NCBI GenBank assembly: GCA_964452915.1
Contig: CAYVNW010000061.1
Location: forward strand, 1 to 9,420
Direction: 5' to 3'
Length of the DNA: 9,420 nt
Source of the DNA: Colivivens sp964452915
GTDB taxonomy: Bacteria; Bacteroidota; Bacteroidia; Bacteroidales; Bacteroidaceae
Shown here piece after piece: positions 1-4,893 of this stretch (within the stretch, counting starts at the first letter, position 1; the number at the start of each line of letters is the position of its first letter). The notes beneath the pieces are model-generated. The model was not told where the DNA came from. It ran no database searches and saw nothing but the letters and a program-made list of their open reading frames with translations. Both the position numbers and the translations under genes were made by a program.

Positions 1-105
1 AAAAATTGGTCGGTTGACAGGGTATGTAACACTACTCGTTACTACTGTATCTCGGACCACCGCTTGATACATCATGCATAGTTGGTTTTTTCAGCCCCAA
101 AAAGG

Positions 106-193
106 ATATTAATATGGTTGGGCATTTATATTAATATGCTTTGCCATTTATATTAATATCGTTGGGCATTTCAATTAATATGCTTTTTTGCCA
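106..193. repeat. Four tandem 22-bp repeats with ATATTAATAT core
   Basis: Units begin at 106, 128, 150 and 172, an exact 22-bp period. The first three start with the perfect palindrome ATATTAATAT; the fourth has CAATTAATAT. The second half alternates between a GTTGGGCATTT type (units 1 and 3) and a GCTTTGCCATTT-like type (units 2 and 4). Just upstream, at 94-103, lies GCCCCAAAAA. The same GCCCCAAAA, ATATTAATAT and GGTTGGG words recur in the cluster at 4668-4826, so both belong to one repeat family. The role is unknown; protein binding or an intergenic repeat element are both possible. Confidence 0.85.
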
Positions 194-333
194 TGTCTCA
201 CCACGCTGTCATCCCATGACGCCGCCTGCTATCACGAGAGCTAATCAGTAGAAACCGACAATGTTACAGCCATTAGCTACGTTGTACGAGAGAATGAGAG
301 TCCATGCCATTTATATCTGTAAATCAGCATGTT

Positions 334-353
334 CTGTGGTCGCACGACCACAG
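334..353. terminator. Perfect short hairpin, possible terminator
   Basis: CTGTGGTCGCACGACCACAG is a perfect inverted repeat that folds as an 8-bp stem with a GCAC loop, followed on the plus strand by GGCATTTT. ATG before and CAT after it can extend the stem across a small internal loop. The short T run fits a weak plus-strand terminator, but no plus-strand gene is seen upstream. It could instead be part of a structured RNA or an operator. Confidence 0.4.
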
Positions 354-359
354 GCATTT

Positions 360-388
360 TAGTAAACGGATAGTAAACAGTAGTAAAC
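360..388. promoter_or_regulatory. Three phased TAGTAAAC direct repeats
   Basis: TAGTAAAC occurs at 360, 371 and 381, with spacings of 11 and 10 bp, which places the copies on one face of the helix. They stand just before the doubtful small membrane-protein frame at 393. Phased direct repeats of this sort are often binding sites for a regulator, but no known family was recognised from the word. Confidence 0.4.
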
Positions 389-392
389 GTAC

Positions 393-582
393 CTGGAAAC
401 TGACACACCGGAGAAGAACGGTAGAGGTACTTCACATAAAAAGCAATGGATAATATTGGGAAGTGTTTCTGTTGCAGTGATAGCTATAGCAATAATAGTT
501 ACAGCTGTCTCCGTTAATAGACCCTACAGTTCGGACTTCATCCCGAAAGAGAAGAAGGGGTTGAGACCGGATAGGGACATTA
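393..582 (+). pseudogene. Possible small membrane-protein remnant
   Basis: The frame is open from 387. Read from a CTG at 393 it gives a polar, charged N-terminus (ETDTPEKNGRGTSHKKQ), then one hydrophobic stretch (WIILGSVSVAVIAIAIIVTA) and a charged tail (FIPKEKKGLRPDRD). This looks like a single-pass membrane protein. There is no ATG; the first usual start is TTG at 456, inside the membrane segment. No stop occurs in frame before the strong hairpin at 583-615, and the frame then runs antisense into fba to 830, which is not credible as coding. The likeliest reading is a decayed gene that lost its start and its stop. I recognise no family. Chance openness remains possible. Confidence 0.25.
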
Positions 583-620
583 AAGAAGCAGGAACGAAGA
601 ACGTTCCTGCTTCTTGTTTT
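583..620. terminator. Long perfect hairpin, probable fba terminator
   Basis: AAGAAGCAGGAACG at 583-596 pairs perfectly with CGTTCCTGCTTCTT at 602-615 around a 5-nt AAGAA loop. On the plus strand it is followed by GTTTTATT. On the minus strand it lies about 50 nt after the fba stop and is followed by TAATG, with CTTCTTTAA giving a modest U-rich tail. It probably ends the fba transcript and may work in both directions. Confidence 0.75.
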
Positions 621-665
621 ATTCGGCGAGGCAACTTGCCCCACTCCGTTTATGTTACCTGCCCA

Positions 666-1667
666 TTAAGGTTGAGCCAGTTTGCCGTCAGAGCCAAGTA
701 CATCTACAATCTTGTGGATGTAGAGCTTCTTCATGTTCTCACGAGCCGGTTTGAGATACTGACGTGGGTCGAAGTCTCCCGGATGCTCGAACAGATGCTT
801 ACGGATAGCTGCTGTCATAGCAAGACGTGAGTCTGAATCGATGTTGATCTTACATACTGCACTCTTTGCTGCTTCACGGAGCTGATCCTCTGGTATACCG
901 ATAGCTGCCTCAAGGTGACCGCCATACTTGTTGATTGTGTTAACTTCCTCCATTGGAACAGATGAAGATCCATGGAGTACGATTGGGAATCCAGGAAGTC
1001 TATTCTCTATTTCATGAAGTACGTCGAATGCCAATGGAGGTGGAACAAGAACTCCATTAACAAGCTTGCACTGCTCAGGAGTAAACTTGTGAGCTCCGTG
1101 TGATGTACCTATAGAGATAGCAAGAGAATCACAACCAGAACGTGAAGAGAAGTCAACAACCTCTTCTGGCTTTGTGTAATGAGATTCTGCTGCAAAAACC
1201 TCATCCTCAACACCTGCGAGTACACCAAGCTCTGCCTCAACTGTTACATCGAACTGATGAGCATAGTCAACAACCTTCTTTGTAAGTGCTATATTCTCCT
1301 CATATGGAAGTGAAGAGCCATCGATCATGACTGAAGAGAAGCCATTGTCGATACAATCCTTGCAAAGTTCGAATGTGTCTCCGTGGTCAAGGTGAAGAAC
1401 GATTTCAGGATGTGCGCATCCAAGTTCCTTAGCATATTCAACAGCTCCTTGTGCCAAATAGCGAAGGATAGTGCCGTTAGCGTAGTTGCGCGCACCTTTT
1501 GATACTTGCATGATAACCGGAGATTTTGTCTCAACTGCAGCCTGTACAATTGCCTGCATCTGCTCCATTGTGTTGAAGTTGAAGGCAGGGATTGCATAAC
1601 CGCCTTTAATTGCTCTCTTAAACATCTCGCGTGTGTTTACGAGACCAAGATCCTTGTAATTTACCAT
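666..1667 (-). CDS. fba: Class II fructose-bisphosphate aldolase
   Basis: This cytosolic zinc enzyme of glycolysis and gluconeogenesis cleaves fructose 1,6-bisphosphate into dihydroxyacetone phosphate and glyceraldehyde 3-phosphate. The 333-residue protein spans the whole family fold. Visible motifs are LHLDHGD (91-97), where D94 is the likely catalytic acid and H95 a zinc ligand; VEAELG (143-148); GTSHGAH (187-193), with zinc ligand H190; LHGSSS (231-236), with zinc ligand H232 and phosphate contacts; and NIDSDSR (275-281), for phosphate binding. The ATG start is preceded by an A/T-rich leader without Shine-Dalgarno, as is usual in Bacteroidetes. It is a single-gene unit with its own promoter box at 1709-1717 and a hairpin after the stop. 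Nothing in the protein looks damaged. Confidence 0.97.
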   Translation of the reverse strand: MVNYKDLGLVNTREMFKRAIKGGYAIPAFNFNTMEQMQAIVQAAVETKSPVIMQVSKGARNYANGTILRYLAQGAVEYAKELGCAHPEIVLHLDHGDTFELCKDCIDNGFSSVMIDGSSLPYEENIALTKKVVDYAHQFDVTVEAELGVLAGVEDEVFAAESHYTKPEEVVDFSSRSGCDSLAISIGTSHGAHKFTPEQCKLVNGVLVPPPLAFDVLHEIENRLPGFPIVLHGSSSVPMEEVNTINKYGGHLEAAIGIPEDQLREAAKSAVCKINIDSDSRLAMTAAIRKHLFEHPGDFDPRQYLKPARENMKKLYIHKIVDVLGSDGKLAQP

Positions 1668-1708
1668 AGTTGATGTTATTTATTAAACATATTGTTTTTA
1701 GTCGTGTC

Positions 1709-1717
1709 GCAAAGTTA
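1709..1717 (-). promoter_or_regulatory. fba promoter -7 box
   Basis: TAACTTTGC on the minus strand matches the Bacteroidetes -7 consensus TAnnTTTG followed by C. It sits 42 nt before the fba ATG, leaving a leader of roughly 35 nt. No TTTG is found at the usual distance of about 20 bp, so the -33 element is weak or absent. Confidence 0.7.
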
Positions 1718-1760
1718 CAAAATAAACGCAAACATGGTGCGTGGAATTGAATTTAATTTG

Positions 1761-1769
1761 TAATTTTGC
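1761..1769 (+). promoter_or_regulatory. Nucleotidase promoter -7 box
   Basis: TAATTTTGC on the plus strand matches TAnnTTTGC and is divergent to the fba box, 43 bp away. It would give a leader of about 100 nt before the ATG at 1878. No TTTG lies about 20 bp upstream. The closeness of the two boxes means their RNA polymerase footprints would overlap. Confidence 0.5.
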
Positions 1770-1877
1770 ATAGTGGTTTTTCAGAAATAAGATGTTTACG
1801 ACACATTTGTTCGTCTTTTTGCTATCTCCACTTTACTTCAAACATATTAATTTGACTACTTAATAAACACTATAATT

Positions 1878-3452
1878 ATGAGTACGCAAAAAAGATTTCT
1901 TTTGATGACTATAGCAACAACGGTTTTTGCCACGGCATCACTTTTTTCATGTAAATCAGTATCGAACGTCACGGGCAAGAAAGAAAAAAGTATTGTTGTT
2001 CTCTATGAGAATGACGTACACTGTGCAATTGACGGGTACGCAAAACTGGCCGGACTTCGTGATGCCATATCCGACACTGCATACGTGGCAGTTGTGTCAT
2101 CAGGAGATTTCTTGCAAGGAGGGACAGCCGGTGCCATTTCCGACGGTAAGTACATCACCGACATCATGAAGGCTGTGGGCTATGATGCCATCACATTGGG
2201 CAATCATGAATTCGATTACAAAATACCACGCATGTTCAGTCTGCTGTCTTATCTCGGAGCTCCGGTAACTTGCGTGAACCTTCGCAACATGGCTGACGGA
2301 CAATTCCCGTTTGCACCATACATCATGAAAAATGCAGGACCATACAAAATAGCGTTCGTTGGCGCAACCACCCCTACTGCCGTTGAGACAGAGGAATATG
2401 CCTTTTTCGACGAGGACGGCAAGCAACTCTACCAGTTGTGTCCCGACAGTACATACATTCTGGTGCAAAAAGCAGCCGACCGGGCTCGGGCTGCCGGTGC
2501 TGACTATGTTGTCGTGTTGGCTCATTTGGGCGAGAGCAAAAATGACACAAACGTTGATTCCCACGGCATGATACAAAATACTGACAATATAGACGCTGTT
2601 CTCGACGGACATACTCACTCTGTCATACCATCCGACAAAGTAAGGAACAAAGACGGACAGATGGTTGTAATTTCTGAAACAGGTACTAAATTCGCCAACA
2701 TCGGCAAGCTTCTGATACAGCCAAACGGCAATAAGAGCACTGAGCTAATTCCTATGGAGTCGGTTAAACAGATTAACGCTACTGTCAAACACGTCACCGA
2801 CAGTATAAAGGCACTTACGGCAGGCCAGACAAGCCAGCAGATTTGTGTAAGCGACGTGAAATTGCATATACTTGACACCGAAGGGAAACAAGAGGTCAGG
2901 AAAGCAGAGACCAACGCCGGTGACCTTGTGGCCGATGCATACCGTGCTATGACAGGAGCAGACTTTGCCATGACAAACGGAGGCGGAATCAGGACGGAAC
3001 TCCCTGCCGGTACGCTGACTTACGGCGATATTATCAGTCTGCTGCCATACAACAACTTTATATGCACTGTCGGGATAACAGGTCAGCAACTATTGGCATT
3101 GCTGAATGCTTGTACACAATATGTGCCGGATGAGAATGGAGACTTTCCCCAAGTGTCGGGCATCAAGTTCACGATCAATGCGGGAAAACCTGACGGCGTG
3201 ACAGATGTCAGCATATTGAATAAACAAACCGGTGAATACGAGCCGCTTGACCCTGCACGCACTTATGTACTTGCAACCATCGACTATTGTCTGACAGGCG
3301 GAGGCTTCCAGGGTATGCTGAAAAACAATAAGATCATTGAACACACTACAGTTAATTACAGTGATTGCCTCATCAGGTTTTTGACCAAGAATCTCAACGG
3401 ACACATAGGAAATGAATATGCTGTTCCACAAGGACGCATCACAATCAAATAG
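1878..3452 (+). CDS. 5'-nucleotidase lipoprotein, UshA-like metallophosphoesterase
   Basis: This protein probably removes phosphate from extracellular nucleotides, or related esters, outside the inner membrane. Its 524 residues begin with a basic, hydrophobic signal ending in LFSC; C25 is the likely lipidated cysteine, so the protein should be membrane-anchored. The N-terminal metallophosphoesterase domain shows ENDVHC (44-49; metal ligands D46 and H48), SGDFLQG (75-81; D77), GNHEFD (108-113; N109 and catalytic pair H110/D113), H216 in AHLGES, and DGHTHS (243-248; H245 and H247). The C-terminal nucleotide-binding domain shows NAGDLVADA (346-354), TNGGGIR (366-372), GDIISLLPYNN (383-393) and LTGGGF (472-477). 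All metal ligands are present. The exact substrate (5'-nucleotide, cyclic nucleotide or UDP-sugar) cannot be told. No terminator follows; a kinase fragment starts about 10 nt after the stop. Confidence 0.93.
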   Translation: MSTQKRFLLMTIATTVFATASLFSCKSVSNVTGKKEKSIVVLYENDVHCAIDGYAKLAGLRDAISDTAYVAVVSSGDFLQGGTAGAISDGKYITDIMKAVGYDAITLGNHEFDYKIPRMFSLLSYLGAPVTCVNLRNMADGQFPFAPYIMKNAGPYKIAFVGATTPTAVETEEYAFFDEDGKQLYQLCPDSTYILVQKAADRARAAGADYVVVLAHLGESKNDTNVDSHGMIQNTDNIDAVLDGHTHSVIPSDKVRNKDGQMVVISETGTKFANIGKLLIQPNGNKSTELIPMESVKQINATVKHVTDSIKALTAGQTSQQICVSDVKLHILDTEGKQEVRKAETNAGDLVADAYRAMTGADFAMTNGGGIRTELPAGTLTYGDIISLLPYNNFICTVGITGQQLLALLNACTQYVPDENGDFPQVSGIKFTINAGKPDGVTDVSILNKQTGEYEPLDPARTYVLATIDYCLTGGGFQGMLKNNKIIEHTTVNYSDCLIRFLTKNLNGHIGNEYAVPQGRITIK

Positions 3453-3462
3453 TATACTCTGA

Positions 3463-4506
3463 GGATATTTTGCATCTGCAGAGACCCAAATCGACGACAT
3501 CATCAAGTACGCGGTCAAAATTCTTGGCGGAGCAAGTCCGCAAAGCTTGCCTGTAGCAACACATAAACCGGATTACTACCTCGACTACAACGCCATGCTC
3601 AGGTGGCAACCGTCACCGCTGAAATATAAAGACTACAGTGGTGATTTCACTATCGTCAACGTACCATTGCGTGTGTCCCACTCCTTCCTTTTCTGGTTGC
3701 TGATAGCCTTTGCCGCGATCTACGTGATAGCAAGTTTATCACTTATCGTATACTCAATATTAAACTACAAAAGCCGCAACGAACGGTTCATGACCAGGAT
3801 TATGCAACACGAGAAAATGCGACGCATAATGATGATAGAATCACAGAAACTTGTGTACTGGTTCATTAAAAATGATACGATAAAATTATACAAAGGATTC
3901 ACCGACCTCTATCACCTGCCCGAAGAGATGCCGCTCGCAGAATTCGACAAGTACGTGAATGGAGACAGTAAATACTCATGGAGCATCATCACTCACTACG
4001 GGGACGGCAACGGGAAAAACAGAATCCGTATACACCTCGACTTGACTCCACAAGAATCTCACTGGTACGAGTTATCGTTCAACTCATCACACGACAGTCA
4101 GGAAACACGGCTGCTCATGGGCATAGCATACGAATGCGACCAGGAAGTGGAAGAGGACATCAACCTCAACAAGCTTCAAAGTGACGTCAACAAGAGTTCG
4201 GTGCGGCAAAGCTTGCTAAGCAATATCAGCGAAGACATACGCACCCCTCTCAATGCCGTCACAGGATTCTCACAACTTGTGCTTTCCGGCGACACCCAGT
4301 TCACGAAGCAGGAAAAGGAAGAATTCTGCAAACTGGTTGAAGAGAATGCGAAGGAAATCATAAGGATGATCGACAATGTGCTGGAGCAATCACAAATTGA
4401 AGACGGAGAGATTCAGATTGTGCCAATCAATACATCTGCACGTGCATTCATACATAATGTTTACAAGACACATGATGGAGGGTTCCTCATACACATACAA
4501 AGATGA
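3463..4506 (+). pseudogene. Truncated sensor histidine kinase lacking His and ATPase domain
   Basis: The frame is open from just behind a stop at 3460 and has no ATG until 3595; TTG at 3547 is the first usual start. It begins with GYFASAETQIDDIIKYAVKI and THKPDYYLDYN, which resemble the end of the periplasmic binding-protein-like sensor of Bacteroidales kinases. Counting from TTG, a membrane segment follows at 47-72, then a PAS-like stretch (about 95-200) and a HisKA-like helix pair (215-285) with SEDIRTPLNAVTGFS. The usual sequence is SHEIRTPLN, so the phospho-accepting His is Glu here (E229, codon 4231-4233). Kinase-like sequence stops near KTH (309, base 4473), and no N, G1, F or G2 box follows. 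There are no internal stops or frameshifts. It cannot act as an autokinase. A recent pseudogene is most likely; a short regulatory protein is less likely. Confidence 0.8.
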
Positions 4507-4577
4507 GGTAATAGATAACAGGCGAAGCACACGACCAGCGCCACGCCAACCAATATCAAACATTTCATCCTGTTCAT
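4461..4577 (-). pseudogene. 5' fragment of an unidentified membrane or exported gene
   Basis: ATG at 4575-4577 opens 38 codons beginning MNRMKCLILVGVALVVCFAC, a basic start followed by a hydrophobic stretch typical of a signal peptide or signal anchor. A promoter box lies 15 bp upstream at 4593-4601. After about 30 codons the frame enters the antisense of the kinase fragment and stops at 4461. This reads as the beginning of a gene cut off by the same breakpoint that ends the kinase homology near 4473. The family cannot be told from so short a piece. Confidence 0.45.
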
Positions 4578-4592
4578 GGTGTATTTCTTCCC

Positions 4593-4601
4593 GCAAAGAT
4601 A
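4593..4601 (-). promoter_or_regulatory. Promoter -7 box of the truncated 5' fragment
   Basis: TATCTTTGC on the minus strand matches TAnnTTTGC, 15 bp before the ATG at 4577. No clear TTTG lies about 20 bp upstream. If active it would transcribe antisense into the kinase fragment. Confidence 0.5.
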
Positions 4602-4667
4602 CAAATTAGTCGGCATACCACAGCATAAAGTTCATAATTAATTGTTATTATCCCGTTGCCGTGCCTT

Positions 4668-4826
4668 GTGCCGGCCCCAAAATAATGTTCGACATATTCA
4701 TATTCATCGGCTGGGACATTGATTGCGTGCCGACACCATGTTGGACATATTTATATTTATCGGTTGGGGCATTGTTTGTGGGTCGGCATCATTACGACAT
4801 ATTAATATCCATCGGTTGGGATTCAT
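4668..4826. repeat. Degenerate 52-53-bp repeats related to the left cluster
   Basis: Three cores begin at 4691, 4744 and 4796, each GACATATT, then an A/T stretch, then ATCGG(C/T)TGGG. Between the cores lies a second shared part: GTGCCGGCCCCAAAATAATG at 4668, GTGCCGACACCATGTTG at 4727, and GGTCGGCATCATTAC at 4781. The third unit contains ATATTAATAT, and GCCCCAAAA and GGTTGGG also occur in the 22-bp cluster at 106-193. The units have diverged, so they are old or not kept identical. No coding frame is plausible here. The rest of the gap (4602-4667 and 4827-4857) shows nothing. Confidence 0.75.
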
Positions 4827-4857
4827 GATGAGTATTACACCTTATATATGTATGAAA

Positions 4858-4882
4858 GGTTACGCTTCCTTGTAGCGTAACC
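4858..4882 (-). terminator. Terminator of the ATPase operon
   Basis: GGTTACGCT and AGCGTAACC form a 9-bp stem with a 7-nt loop. On the minus strand the hairpin starts 11 nt after the ATPase stop and is followed by TTTCAT, so it fits an intrinsic terminator with a short U tail. Confidence 0.8.
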
Positions 4883-4893
4883 CAATACTGCAA

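Larger units (their letters stand above)
1..392. other. Gene-free left end
   Basis: No reading frame here has a convincing start, length or protein-like composition. Two short frames are open from the window edge on the plus strand to stops near 65 and 81, so the tail of a gene lying to the left cannot be excluded. The stretch holds the 22-bp repeats, a strong hairpin and the phased TAGTAAAC words listed separately. The remainder, roughly 194-330, shows only a weak 7-bp inverted repeat (AGCTAAT at 239 and ATTAGCT at 272). No tRNA or rRNA was recognised. Confidence 0.5.

Noticed and set aside
106..193. CRISPR-like array
   Set aside because: Units are contiguous with a 22-bp period, have no unique spacers, and no cas gene is present.
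239..278. AGCTAAT/ATTAGCT inverted repeat as a structured RNA
   Set aside because: The stem is only 7 bp with a 26-nt loop, and no further pairing or known RNA motif supports it.
304..453. 49-codon plus-strand frame starting ATG 304
   Set aside because: It reads through the perfect hairpin and the phased repeats, its composition is not protein-like, and it overlaps the more credible membrane frame.
456..830. Open frame of 124 codons on the plus strand from TTG 456
   Set aside because: It crosses a strong terminator hairpin and its second half is antisense to conserved fba codons. Only the part before 583 is considered as a possible remnant.
2100..2618. 172-codon minus-strand frame
   Set aside because: It lies wholly antisense within the nucleotidase metallophosphoesterase domain, whose catalytic motifs are intact, so it is a shadow frame.
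3463..4506. Functional histidine kinase
   Set aside because: It lacks the phospho-accepting His, the whole ATPase domain, the sensor domain and an ATG start.
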